Shown here piece by piece: positions 1 through 8,438 of a stretch of DNA of 51,107 nt (positions are counted from its first letter, which is position 1; every line of letters starts with the position of its first letter). The notes below the pieces were generated by a model that searched no databases, was not told the origin of the DNA, and worked only from the letters and a program-made list of their open reading frames with translations. This DNA is from Microcoleus sp. FACHB-831 (lineage in GTDB: Bacteria; Cyanobacteriota; Cyanobacteriia; Cyanobacteriales; FACHB-T130). The DNA lies in the NCBI RefSeq assembly GCF_014695585.1, contig NZ_JACJON010000064.1, forward strand, positions 1 through 51,107, in the 5' to 3' direction. The position numbers were made by a program, and so were the translations under genes.

Positions 1-112
1 TCATCAATACGCCGAACCAGCCGATGTATAGGCGGTTGTCGGTTGATGTTACCCAGTTGCAGAACCGTTCCCAAGCGTTAGCGCTTTGGCGCTGTTGAAT
101 GGTTGTGGTCAT
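1..112 (-). CDS. psbA: Photosystem II D1 protein, N-terminal fragment
   Basis: This is the 5' end of psbA, cut by the left window edge. Reading the minus strand from the ATG at 110-112 gives 37 residues, including the motifs [16 protein letters not shown] and [12 protein letters not shown], which are typical of the cytoplasmic N-terminus of D1 just before its first transmembrane helix. D1 carries the manganese cluster ligands and the QB site of photosystem II and is replaced quickly under light stress. A strong sigma-70-type promoter lies 60-90 bases upstream. Which D1 isoform this is cannot be told, because the distinguishing residues (for example position 130) are outside the window. Confidence 0.93.
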   Translation of the reverse strand, partial: MTTTIQQRQSANAWERFCNWVTSTDNRLYIGWFGVLM

Positions 113-171
113 TTTTGGATGATTGCGATGAATTTTCTAGGTTCTTGCGGGTTTTTGCTGCCCACATTTAT

Positions 172-200
172 AGATTACGGTCTTTGTTTCGATTTGTAAA
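172..200 (-). promoter_or_regulatory. psbA promoter
   Basis: On the minus strand a -35 box TTTACA (195-200) is separated by exactly 17 bases from a -10 box TAATCT (172-177). Both are one base or so from the sigma-70 consensus. The expected transcript start is about 50 bases before the psbA ATG. The same intergenic region must also hold the divergent cofG promoter. Confidence 0.7.
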
Positions 201-258
201 CTATTTTAACGAAAGCTTTTCTGATAATACTTATTAAGTTTTCTTATTACCTCCTGCC

Positions 259-1230
259 ATGACCAACCTAGCTTCGCGCCTTGTTACCTATAGCCCTGCG
301 TACACAATCGTTCCGACCTACGAGTGCTTTAATCGCTGTACTTACTGCAACTTTCGTACCGACCCTGGTAGAAGTCCTTGGCTGACTATACAAGAGGCGG
401 AAATGATTATGAAACCGCTTCAGGCTGCTGGAGTGTGTGAAATTCTCATACTCAGTGGTGAGGTGCATCCGCAGTCGTCGCAGCGTAAAGCATGGTTCCA
501 GCGCATCTACGATTTATGCGAACTGGCGCTGTCTATGGGATTTTTGCCCCATACTAATGCGGGGCCGCTGAGTTATGAAGAAATGTCACAACTAAAGAGT
601 GTGAACGTGTCGATAGGACTAATGCTGGAACAGGTGACGCCCAACTTGCTGGAGACAGTCCACAAGTATGCTCCGAGTAAGGTTCCAGAGTTGCGATCGC
701 AACAGCTAGAGTGCGCGGGGGAACTTAAGATTCCGTTTACAACTGGGTTGTTGTTGGGAATTGGGGAAAGCGAGAAAGATTGGTGGGATAGTTTAGAGGC
801 GATCGCGCACCTCCACCAACGTTGGGGTAACATTCAAGAAGTTATCCTGCAACCCCACAGTCCAGGAAGTCAGCAAACCTTCGACGCCCCAGCTTTCGAT
901 CCCCAGACTTTGCCCCAAGTGATTGAAAGAGCGCGGGAGATTTTGCCGCCGGATATTAATATACAAATTCCGCCTAATTTAGTTCAAGAACCTAGTTGGT
1001 TGCTAGCTTGTTTAGAAGCAGGCGCGAGGGATTTAGGAGGGATCGGGCCAGTCGATGAAGTGAATCCCGATTATCCCCATCCCCACTATCAGAATTTGCA
1101 AGAAATTTTGCAGCCAGCGGGTTGGGAACTGGTGCCTCGTTTGCCAGTTTATCCCCAGTATGATGACTGGTTATCAGATAAACTCCAAACTGCTGTTAAG
1201 CAATGGCGGATAGGTAAGCTATTCGTTTAA
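259..1230 (+). CDS. cofG: FO synthase subunit 1 (radical SAM, CofG)
   Basis: CofG is a radical SAM enzyme that works with CofH to build 7,8-didemethyl-8-hydroxy-5-deazariboflavin (FO), the chromophore of coenzyme F420 and the antenna pigment of some cyanobacterial photolyases. The radical SAM cluster motif CX3CX2C is at C23, C27 and C30. The length (323 residues) fits the CofG half rather than the fused actinobacterial FbiC. The C-terminal part keeps the TIM-barrel segments LILSGE and GIGESEKDWWDSL. No cofH or F420-specific gene is in the window, so a role in FO supply for photolyase is inferred from what is known of cyanobacteria. It is divergent from psbA. The ATG at 259 fits the conserved N-terminus. 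Confidence 0.9.
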   Translation: MTNLASRLVTYSPAYTIVPTYECFNRCTYCNFRTDPGRSPWLTIQEAEMIMKPLQAAGVCEILILSGEVHPQSSQRKAWFQRIYDLCELALSMGFLPHTNAGPLSYEEMSQLKSVNVSIGLMLEQVTPNLLETVHKYAPSKVPELRSQQLECAGELKIPFTTGLLLGIGESEKDWWDSLEAIAHLHQRWGNIQEVILQPHSPGSQQTFDAPAFDPQTLPQVIERAREILPPDINIQIPPNLVQEPSWLLACLEAGARDLGGIGPVDEVNPDYPHPHYQNLQEILQPAGWELVPRLPVYPQYDDWLSDKLQTAVKQWRIGKLFV

Positions 1231-1318
1231 TAGGGTTAATTCGCAAGCGCGATCGCTCTACACATAACCAACCAGACACTCTATATATCTTCTCAGCAAA
1301 ATTTGCCCATATTTCAAA

Positions 1319-1798
1319 ATGATTAACGATCAGGAGTTCCTTCACGGCGCTGCATTTTTAAGGCTAATCAACTTTGGAAACAGGATTACGATTACTCACG
1401 CATCATGTATACATCCTTCAATATACCTAGTTGAAGGTGATACAAATCAGTCAGCTATTCTCTTCAAGGTTTCCAAAAAACCGAAATCTGCATGGTCTTT
1501 CACTTTAAGCAGCCAAGAAGAGTCTGCTTTGGGTATTTTGCATAGCAAGTATCCTGACGCTTCAGTATTCATAGCCCTAATCTGTCACAAAGACGGCATC
1601 TGCTGCATAGCTGAAAAACGGCTTTGGAGCGTTTTAGATAGGGATGCTGACATTGGTGGCCAGCATATATCGGTGTCGAGGCGGCTTCACGGTAGCTATC
1701 ATGTAAGTGGCCCGGGCAGGCAGCAAATGGAGCAGACCGTGCCTCAGAATGATTGGCCTCGCATAGTTTTGTCAAATAAAAAAAACAGCAATGATTGA
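1319..1798 (+). CDS. Unknown protein, first gene of Z1 helicase operon
   Basis: I do not recognise this 159-residue protein. It is predicted soluble, with alternating hydrophobic strands in residues 30-105 (segments such as SIYLVEG, AILFKVSKK and SVFIALICHKDG) and a polar, probably flexible tail. The middle section faintly resembles the strand pattern of nuclease or NERD-like folds, but no convincing acidic-ExK triad is visible, so no function is given. Its last 8 bases overlap the start of the Z1 helicase gene, which implies translational coupling. It may be a partner or DNA-recognition subunit for that helicase. A reading-frame artefact is unlikely because of the tight junction. Confidence 0.7.
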   Translation: MINDQEFLHGAAFLRLINFGNRITITHASCIHPSIYLVEGDTNQSAILFKVSKKPKSAWSFTLSSQEESALGILHSKYPDASVFIALICHKDGICCIAEKRLWSVLDRDADIGGQHISVSRRLHGSYHVSGPGRQQMEQTVPQNDWPRIVLSNKKNSND

Positions 1799-4109
1799 AA
1801 TTAATATTAAAACCGATGGATATTGCATCAAAAAGCTTATTGAAAGTGTTAGACGTAAAATAGGAGATAAAGCAGCAGGAGACTTAAAGCAAGCTGCTAT
1901 TAATATTGTGCAGAACTGCGTTGATGTCTACTGTGAAAAATTTGGTTATGGTGATGTTGGTGCTACAGGTACAGGCATTGTTAGTAATCCTTACAAAGGT
2001 AAAATACCCAATGGTACTACTGGTTTAATTTACGGTAGAGTTCAGAGCGGTAAAACTAATACTACTATTGCTACTCTGGCAGTTGCTCAAGAAAATGGAT
2101 TTCGTTGTTTCATTGTATTAACTTCTGACAATACTTGGCTTGGTAAACAAACTGCCGATCGTTTCAACGAACAACTGGAAGAAGATGGGCCTGTTGTATT
2201 TGATTGGGAACAATGGAAAACCGACCCAGACAAATTTGCTAAAAGTAAATTACTTCCATATATAAAAGATACTGGTGTTGTCCTGGTATCAACTAAAAAC
2301 CAGCGTCACTTAGATAACTTGCTTAAAATTCTTAAATATGCTAGAGCCAGTAGCGTTCCAACTTTGATCTTTGATGATGAAGCTGATAATGCCAGCTTGA
2401 ATACAAACGAACAAAAGCAAGCTAAAAAAGGTAAAGACGTAGTTCCCGATAGTGCAATTTTTGATAAAATTGGCAAAATTCGCAAAGAAGTAGGTAATCA
2501 TATTTACTTACAAATTACAGCAACTCCACAGAGTTTGCTACTGCAAAATCTTGAGCATCCATGTAAACCTGCTTTTTGCGCTGCGCTACCTAAACCAGGT
2601 GATAGTTACATGGGAGGAGATTTATTCTTTGAAGAAAATAGCCCTTATTACTTTATAGTTAAAGCTGAAGAAATAGAACTATTGAAACAGCAGGAAGGAG
2701 AGATAAACCCTGGTGATAACTGGAAGATACCTGAAGGATTGAGACTGGCTTTATGCTGTTTCTTCCTGGGTGCAATTTATAAGATGCGAGCGGCAACATA
2801 TGAAGATGCAAAATACTCCTTTTTAGCTCATATATGCTACAAAAAGGATAATCACAATAACTTAGAGAAGATTATAAGTGAGTTTGTTATAAAACTTGAT
2901 AAAGCTATTCGAGGTCAATCTTCTATAACAGAGCGAGAACAGGCACTCAAATGGCTTGATGAAGCTTATCACGAGTTAAGCAAAACCGTGACTAATCTAC
3001 CACCACTTAATAACCTGATTGAAGACCTAAAGCATAAATTACGGCGTGCTATCCCAAAAGTTATCAATGCTAACAATCCAGATAAAGAACCGAACTATAA
3101 ACGAGGGATGAATATTCTTATTGGTGGTAATAGGCTTGGGCGGGGTGTAACTATTGAAGGATTGATGGTAACTTATTACGGACGGGATGCCAAACAAAAA
3201 GTGATGGATACTGTGCATCAACACGCCCGAATGTACGGTTATCGCCAGGAACTAAAAGATGTTACTCGTCTGTTTTTACCCAAACATATCTTTGAAGCTT
3301 TCCACGCTATCCATGAATCTGATGAGGGTATGCGTCAGGCTATTGGTGACGATCCCAGCCAAATTAAGCTCAAGCCTGTCTGGGTTGGTCGAAAACTTAA
3401 GCCAACTCGTTCTAATGTCTTGAATCCAGCAGAAATTGATGCCTTCACACCCGGCTCTGCTATTTATCCTCGCGATCCGCGTTGGAAGGTTTCAGAAGTA
3501 AGGCACCACACAGAAGCTCTCAACAAGCTTCTAGGCGAATACAAGGGTGATGATCAATACTATGAGGTAGATATCGACTTCTTAATCGAGATTCTTGAAC
3601 GTATGCCGAGCGGTCGTTGCCCTGGATATTCCTGGGAGGACAAAAGAGTCAAAGAAGCCCTGAAGTCTATTAAGACAGAAGGTATTCAGAAGGCAATGCT
3701 CAATGTTCACCGAGGGAAAAAAGGTGATGGACTTGACTTGTCAAACAGACCCAGACCTTGGCAGGGTTCTGGTTTCGCACAAAGTGAATGGATAAGGAAG
3801 CCGAAACGGAAATACCTCGATGTTCCAACGCTGATTGTTATGTATGAAAAGGGCGAGAAGGATGGGGGTTGGGACAATCAACCGCTTTATCTTCCAACCT
3901 TGATTCTGCCTAAAAATAAGTTTGTCTTCATGTTCAATTACTCAGATGCTCCTAAAGAGCTGGACGATGATCTGGACTGGCAGGATGATGAGACAATAGA
4001 TGAACGTGAATGGCTCCAAGCAGCAGCGACTAATCCAGCTTTTGATTTCCTGAAAGACCCTGAAGAAGACATATACACGTTAGCTGATGGTAAGCCATTC
4101 AATGACTAA
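1791..4109 (+). CDS. Z1 domain-containing superfamily 2 helicase-like protein
   Basis: This 772-residue ATPase has a Walker A motif GRVQSGKT (82-89), a Walker B motif IFDDEAD (about 192-198), a TATP motif III (about 243) and a C-terminal helicase core with NRLGRGVTIEGL (about 447) and the motif VI-like QHARMYGYR. This order matches Z1 domain proteins, which are found in restriction-like and other defence islands, often with methylases and PD-(D/E)XK nucleases. Here there is no methylase. It is flanked by an unknown protein and a MazF-like protein, both overlapping it by 8 bases. Its composition is more AT-rich than the housekeeping genes nearby, which suggests horizontal acquisition. The substrate is unknown; DNA translocation is the likely activity. 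Confidence 0.85.
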   Translation: MIEINIKTDGYCIKKLIESVRRKIGDKAAGDLKQAAINIVQNCVDVYCEKFGYGDVGATGTGIVSNPYKGKIPNGTTGLIYGRVQSGKTNTTIATLAVAQENGFRCFIVLTSDNTWLGKQTADRFNEQLEEDGPVVFDWEQWKTDPDKFAKSKLLPYIKDTGVVLVSTKNQRHLDNLLKILKYARASSVPTLIFDDEADNASLNTNEQKQAKKGKDVVPDSAIFDKIGKIRKEVGNHIYLQITATPQSLLLQNLEHPCKPAFCAALPKPGDSYMGGDLFFEENSPYYFIVKAEEIELLKQQEGEINPGDNWKIPEGLRLALCCFFLGAIYKMRAATYEDAKYSFLAHICYKKDNHNNLEKIISEFVIKLDKAIRGQSSITEREQALKWLDEAYHELSKTVTNLPPLNNLIEDLKHKLRRAIPKVINANNPDKEPNYKRGMNILIGGNRLGRGVTIEGLMVTYYGRDAKQKVMDTVHQHARMYGYRQELKDVTRLFLPKHIFEAFHAIHESDEGMRQAIGDDPSQIKLKPVWVGRKLKPTRSNVLNPAEIDAFTPGSAIYPRDPRWKVSEVRHHTEALNKLLGEYKGDDQYYEVDIDFLIEILERMPSGRCPGYSWEDKRVKEALKSIKTEGIQKAMLNVHRGKKGDGLDLSNRPRPWQGSGFAQSEWIRKPKRKYLDVPTLIVMYEKGEKDGGWDNQPLYLPTLILPKNKFVFMFNYSDAPKELDDDLDWQDDETIDEREWLQAAATNPAFDFLKDPEEDIYTLADGKPFND

Positions 4110-4443
4110 GGGTAAAGTTGTCCTAGTGCCTTTCCCGTTTGATGATTTATCAGCTACCAAGGTGCGTCCAGCTGTCTGCATCACTAACCCTGTAGGAGCC
4201 TATCGTCACGTTATTCTGGCTTTCATTACCAGTCGAATTCCACCGGATTTACTAGAAACAGACATCGTGTTAGAAACCAGTCATCCAGACTTTGCTGCCA
4301 GCGGGTTGCATCAAGAATCTACAATCAGGCTGGATCACTTAATGACAGTTCGTACATCGGTTATCCGGCGTGAATTGGGTGAGTTGTCATTAGATACACA
4401 AGCGCAGATTGCACAGCTTTTGTGCAATCTGCTAAAGGAATAA
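4102..4443 (+). CDS. MazF/PemK-like growth inhibitor
   Basis: The protein begins MTKGKVVLVPFPFDDLSA and continues KVRPAVCI, the signature of the MazF/PemK/Kid barrel, whose known members are sequence-specific endoribonucleases. The later strand ILAFITSRI and the basic-helical end also fit. An ATG at 4087 would add five residues, but the ATG at 4102 gives an 8-base overlap (ATGACTAA) with the helicase stop, matching the other junction in the operon, so 4102 is chosen. No antitoxin gene precedes or follows it, which is unusual for this family. As the third gene of the Z1 operon it may act as an effector, or be a toxin restrained by another product of the operon. Confidence 0.82.
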   Translation: MTKGKVVLVPFPFDDLSATKVRPAVCITNPVGAYRHVILAFITSRIPPDLLETDIVLETSHPDFAASGLHQESTIRLDHLMTVRTSVIRRELGELSLDTQAQIAQLLCNLLKE

Positions 4444-4548
4444 TGTAGCGATTCCTATGGAAAGCGTGGGGCGATCGCATCCACCCCACTACAGACACCA
4501 CGACCCCCGTATTTGTAAAATAGAGATGAAGCATTAGGGATTCACAAC

Positions 4549-6237
4549 ATCGAGACTATCTACGGCAACCTTCAAGGTCTAAAGTCCAGCCAGCTAAAGC
4601 AGCTACAGAGACTTTATCATCAACGCAATCCTGGCGATCGCATAACCACGCCCGAATTTGCCCAACGTCTAGCCGCCATCAGCAGCGAAATCAACCAACC
4701 TGTCTGTACCTACATCAATCGTCGGGGACAGGTGATTCGCGTAGGAGTCGGTTCTCCCCGTCAAACCCAAATTCCCCCCCTAGAACTGCCCCGCTACGGC
4801 GCAGAAAGACTAAGCGGCATTCGCTGCATTGCCACCCATCTCAAACCAGAAGCACCCAACGAAGCCTCACTCACCGCAATGGCGATGCAACGACTGGATG
4901 TTCTACTCGTCCTGAACATCACGGGGTCTGGATTTGAAAGGCGCGGTGGCGGTGCAACAGGTTATGTCAAAGAAACCTATCTAGCTCACCTAGTTCCCCA
5001 CGAATCAGCCAGCTGGAACGTATCCGCACCTATCAGCCTGGATGTCATCACCAACCAAGATTTCCTAGAACTCGTAGAAGGACTGGAAGCTGAGTTCCAA
5101 CGGGAATTTGTTGCCCAGCAAGTGGACGCCGACCACGATCGCGTACTACTGGTAGGCTTGATGACTGAGGGTATGACAGCCCTGCAATTCCAAGATGGAC
5201 TCGAAGAACTAGCACGTCTAGTTGATACAGCAGGAGGGCAGGTATTAGATACCCTGCGGCAGAAGCGCCCGCGTCCTCATCCCCAGACTGTTGTGGGTGA
5301 AGGTAAGGTGCAGGAAATTGCTCTTGCCGCACAGACGCTCGGAGCTAACCTGATAGTATTTGACCGCGACCTCTCACCAGCGCAAAGCCGCAATTTGGAA
5401 ACTCAGACAGGCATTCGGGTAGTAGACCGGACGCAGGTAATTTTAGATATCTTTGCCCAACGCGCCCAATCCGGCGCTGGTAAGTTGCAAGTAGAACTTG
5501 CCCAACTAGAATATATGCTGCCACGCTTGACTGGTCGGGGTGGTGCGATGTCCCGACTCGGCGGCGGTATCGGCACCAGGGGGCCGGGAGAAACCAAACT
5601 GGAAACAGAACGTCGTGCTATTGGGCGACGAATTTCTCGACTGCAACAGGAAGTCAACCAGTTGCAAGCCCATCGTTCCCGGCTGCGGCAGCAAAGGCAA
5701 CATCAAGAGGTTCCCTCAGTTGCTTTGGTTGGCTACACCAACGCTGGGAAGTCCACGCTATTAAATGCGCTGACTAATTCGGAGGTTTATACAGCTGACC
5801 AATTGTTTGCTACTCTTGACCCAACAACGCGACGTCTGACAATTCCCGATCCTGTAACGGAAGAACCCCGCCAGATTGTTATTACAGACACGGTGGGATT
5901 TATTCACGAACTGCCGCCCTCATTGGTGGATGCGTTCCGCGCTACTTTGGAAGAGGTGACAGAAGCTGACGCGCTGCTTCATGTAGTAGATTTATCTCAT
6001 CCGGCTTGGCAAAGTCAAATTCGTTCTGTGATGACTATTTTGTCGGAAATGCCTATAACACCTGGCCCAGCCTTAGTGGTGTTTAACAAAATGGATTGCG
6101 TGGACGGCGATACTTTGATGGTAGCTAAGGAAGAGTTTCCCCAAGGGGTGTTTATTTCAGCAAGCGATCGCCTCGGCTTAGAAACTCTACGTTACCGCCT
6201 CGCCCAACTTATTAATTATGCTGTTTCTTCTCAGTAA
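4549..6237 (+). CDS. hflX: Ribosome-associated GTPase HflX
   Basis: HflX binds the 50S subunit and splits stalled or hibernating ribosomes. The G domain has GYTNAGKST (about residue 395), the G3 motif DTVGF, the G4 motif NKMD and a glycine-rich SRLGGGIGTRGPGE linker. The first ATG/GTG/TTG in frame is the GTG at 4732, but the reading frame upstream, open from the stop at 4516, encodes what I recall as the conserved N-terminus (ETIYGNLQGLKSSQ, then RGQVIRVGVG). The family start therefore falls at an ATC (4549) or ATT (4540). I annotate 4549, giving 562 residues, the usual cyanobacterial length. Use of 4732 would remove about 60 conserved residues. The C-terminus is complete. Confidence 0.88.
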   Translation: METIYGNLQGLKSSQLKQLQRLYHQRNPGDRITTPEFAQRLAAISSEINQPVCTYINRRGQVIRVGVGSPRQTQIPPLELPRYGAERLSGIRCIATHLKPEAPNEASLTAMAMQRLDVLLVLNITGSGFERRGGGATGYVKETYLAHLVPHESASWNVSAPISLDVITNQDFLELVEGLEAEFQREFVAQQVDADHDRVLLVGLMTEGMTALQFQDGLEELARLVDTAGGQVLDTLRQKRPRPHPQTVVGEGKVQEIALAAQTLGANLIVFDRDLSPAQSRNLETQTGIRVVDRTQVILDIFAQRAQSGAGKLQVELAQLEYMLPRLTGRGGAMSRLGGGIGTRGPGETKLETERRAIGRRISRLQQEVNQLQAHRSRLRQQRQHQEVPSVALVGYTNAGKSTLLNALTNSEVYTADQLFATLDPTTRRLTIPDPVTEEPRQIVITDTVGFIHELPPSLVDAFRATLEEVTEADALLHVVDLSHPAWQSQIRSVMTILSEMPITPGPALVVFNKMDCVDGDTLMVAKEEFPQGVFISASDRLGLETLRYRLAQLINYAVSSQ

Positions 6238-6366
6238 TTTTTCGTAATTACTTTTCCGTAAAAGCACTTAATAGTCTTGTTTTTTTACCTTGTATTACTT
6301 GAAGTTTTGATTGTCTAAAGTTATGTTGAACTCACTTTGTTTCGTTTATGAAGATACGAACAAGAT

Positions 6367-6483
6367 GTGAGTTTTTATATAGACAGCAATAAGCCCCATC
6401 GTTATGCTCTTAGTAGAGCCTGGAAAGATCGGGGTGTATTACGGCTCGGAAAACTTTATGGGTGGGTGATTGAGGCTAATTAA
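6367..6483 (+). CDS. Possible small ORF before PEP-CTERM gene
   Basis: A GTG at 6367 opens 38 codons ending at a TAA 18 bases before the PEP-CTERM gene. The product is basic and tryptophan-bearing, with segments NKPHRYALSRAW and LRLGKLYGWVIEAN that read like real protein rather than random translation. I do not recognise it. It could be a small protein, or the surviving tail of a decayed gene, since the frame is closed by a TGA shortly upstream of the GTG. No clear ribosome binding site is visible. Confidence 0.25.
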   Translation: MSFYIDSNKPHRYALSRAWKDRGVLRLGKLYGWVIEAN

Positions 6484-6500
6484 CAAGGAAATTAAGTGAA

Positions 6501-7280
6501 ATGTTAAAGGCTCTGTCAAAAGTAGCTTTAGGTATCTGGGTACTGTCTGCGGTTGGAATCTGTTCTTCTGTCCTAGCTTCCTCAGCTTCGGCTTTTACTT
6601 TCAATGCTGATGGTAGCGTTGGAGTTGGGATTGCTGATATCGATCGATCTTTCCAGGTTACATTTGACGGAAACGTTGCTACAAAAGATGTTACTGGACT
6701 TGCGTCACTAGCAACATTTACCTTTTTAGGATTTACAAATGTTGCCGACACTACACAAGCAAAATTCGATATAGCACTAAAAAATACATCTAGCGGCGGT
6801 ACTCTTACTTCTAGAACATCTGCTTTAGGGTTTAATGTTGACCCTAATCTCAGTGGTGCAAGTGTTAGCTCCGGTGGGCTTTTTGCCTATGCAAGTTTAA
6901 ATGATTCTTTCCCTAATCAATTCGGTACTATTGATGTCTGCTTTATTAATAACAAGCAGAATTGTAAAGGAGGCGGCGGAGAAGGTAATGAGGGCGGTGT
7001 TAGCACGGGTGAGAATTCCAAGACTTTCTCTCCTACTCTTACTTTCAAGGGTAACAATGTTACATCATTTGCTTTAAGTAACTTTGGTGTACGCTACCAA
7101 AGTATTAACGGTACAAGTAGTGATGGACAGAGTTTTGCGGGTGACAGCGGAACGGGCACAGGAACGTTTAAGAAGCCCGCAGGTACAGACAAAATACCCG
7201 AACCTAGCACTGTAAGCGCCCTATTGCTAATTGGGTTCGGCATTTTGGGCTGTGGCAAAAAGCGAAAGGCTGTAGTCTAG
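6501..7280 (+). CDS. PEP-CTERM sorting domain protein
   Basis: This 259-residue protein is exported. It has an N-terminal signal peptide (hydrophobic core about residues 8-25, cleavage probable after ASAFA-like ASAF) and a C-terminal PEP-CTERM tag: IPEPSTVSALLLIGFG followed by a basic end GKKRK. Such proteins are recognised and processed by exosortase, then move to the cell surface or extracellular matrix. The middle is rich in Ser, Thr, Gly and Asn and contains two cysteines around CFINNKQNCKGGGG, which recalls the 'cistern' group of cyanobacterial PEP-CTERM proteins. The exact role is unknown. It is monocistronic and followed by a good terminator. Confidence 0.85.
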   Translation: MLKALSKVALGIWVLSAVGICSSVLASSASAFTFNADGSVGVGIADIDRSFQVTFDGNVATKDVTGLASLATFTFLGFTNVADTTQAKFDIALKNTSSGGTLTSRTSALGFNVDPNLSGASVSSGGLFAYASLNDSFPNQFGTIDVCFINNKQNCKGGGGEGNEGGVSTGENSKTFSPTLTFKGNNVTSFALSNFGVRYQSINGTSSDGQSFAGDSGTGTGTFKKPAGTDKIPEPSTVSALLLIGFGILGCGKKRKAVV

Positions 7281-7310
7281 TTAACTTTGATAATTAAAAA
7301 ATTACTTTAT

Positions 7311-7338
7311 TTCCCCTCCGTTGAGAGGGGAATTTTTT
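7311..7338 (+). terminator. Rho-independent terminator of PEP-CTERM gene
   Basis: Stem TTCCCCTC (7311-7318) pairs perfectly with GAGGGGAA (7325-7332) around a 6-base loop and is followed by six T. It lies 30 bases after the stop codon. Confidence 0.85.
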
Positions 7339-7378
7339 AGAAATTATCAATTTTAGAGCTAAAAAAACTAAAAGCACC

Positions 7379-7440
7379 GTAGGTTGGCTGCGAAACCCAA
7401 CGGATGCTTAGAAGAATTGGGTTTCGTTACTCAACCCAAA
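7379..7440. repeat. Degenerate inverted intergenic repeat
   Basis: Two arms, GGTTGGCTGCGAAACCCAA (about 7382-7400) and TTGGGTTTCGTTACTCAACC (about 7417-7436), are imperfect reverse complements. The arm sequence resembles the GGGTTTCGTT-CTCAACCC family of short dispersed repeats seen between genes in many cyanobacteria. It lies between the convergent PEP-CTERM and surE genes. Confidence 0.5.
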
Positions 7441-7507
7441 CTATGCTTATCCTTAAGCGAACGGTATTGAATTATAACTGAGCAAGCGATCGCCTCACAT
7501 CAATCGC

Positions 7508-8308
7508 TCATTTATCCAAATCAAATCCCCAATCTTGCAAGCTATGTACCCCAGCAGCAGAGGTGAGATTGTATTGCAAAGGCGTAACGGTGATGTAATT
7601 TTTACGAATTGCATGAACATCTGTTTCTATATGGCTGGGTAAATGAGGATTATCTGGTTGTTCGACTTCCTCCACAGCCTCACCAGCTAGCCAATAGTAT
7701 GTTTTGCCTCGCGGATCTACACGCTTCTGGAACGTATCGAAATAGCGGCGAATTCCTTGACGGGTAATGGCGACACCAGCGATTTCTTCCCACTTTACGG
7801 GTGGTACGTTGATATTAAGTAACATCAACTCTGCTAGCGGCTGTTTGGCTAACTTTGCCATCAAGATTGTTGCAAATTTAGCAGCAGGTTGAAAATCTTT
7901 TGAGGCAAAACTGGTAAGACTAAAAGCAATGCCGGGAATTCCTTCTATAACTCCTTCCATCGCCGCTGAAACCGTGCCGGAGTATAAGACATCAGTACCA
8001 AGATTGGAGCCGTGATTAATACCCGAGAGGACAAAATCGGGGGGTTTGTCTAGTAAAGCACCCAACGCTAGCTTTACACAGTCAGAGGGCGTACCTGAAC
8101 AAGACCAGGCTTTTACAGTGGGATGAAATATTGAGGTTACGACTTCGGCGCGTATGGGATCGTGGAGAGTCAGACCGTGACCTGTGGCGGAACGTTCGCG
8201 GTCGGGACAGACTACAGTGACATCGTGACCTGATAAAGCTAGGGTGTCAGCTAGAGTACGAATCCCCAGCGCGAAGACGCCATCATCGTTGCTGATTAGC
8301 AATTTCAT
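7508..8308 (-). CDS. surE: 5'/3'-nucleotidase SurE
   Basis: SurE is a metal-dependent phosphatase that removes phosphate from nucleoside monophosphates and helps stationary-phase survival. The metal-binding NDDG motif is at residues 7-10. The conserved segments [12 protein letters not shown] and [19 protein letters not shown] are intact. At 266 residues it has the usual length. It is divergent from pheS, with about 130 bases between them that hold both promoters and a HIP1 octamer. The ATG at 8308 gives the standard start [10 protein letters not shown]. It is convergent with the PEP-CTERM gene upstream in the window. Confidence 0.95.
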   Translation of the reverse strand: MKLLISNDDGVFALGIRTLADTLALSGHDVTVVCPDRERSATGHGLTLHDPIRAEVVTSIFHPTVKAWSCSGTPSDCVKLALGALLDKPPDFVLSGINHGSNLGTDVLYSGTVSAAMEGVIEGIPGIAFSLTSFASKDFQPAAKFATILMAKLAKQPLAELMLLNINVPPVKWEEIAGVAITRQGIRRYFDTFQKRVDPRGKTYYWLAGEAVEEVEQPDNPHLPSHIETDVHAIRKNYITVTPLQYNLTSAAGVHSLQDWGFDLDK

Positions 8309-8438
8309 TAATAACTTAGTAGAGGAAGGGTTTTTTCTATTTTGACGGTTATTAGGGGATTGATGGCAGGCTGCACCAATGCGATCGCCTCTGGGTAAAC
8401 TGGTAAGAGCTAACCCCCATAAGCTAGAAAATACTTAA

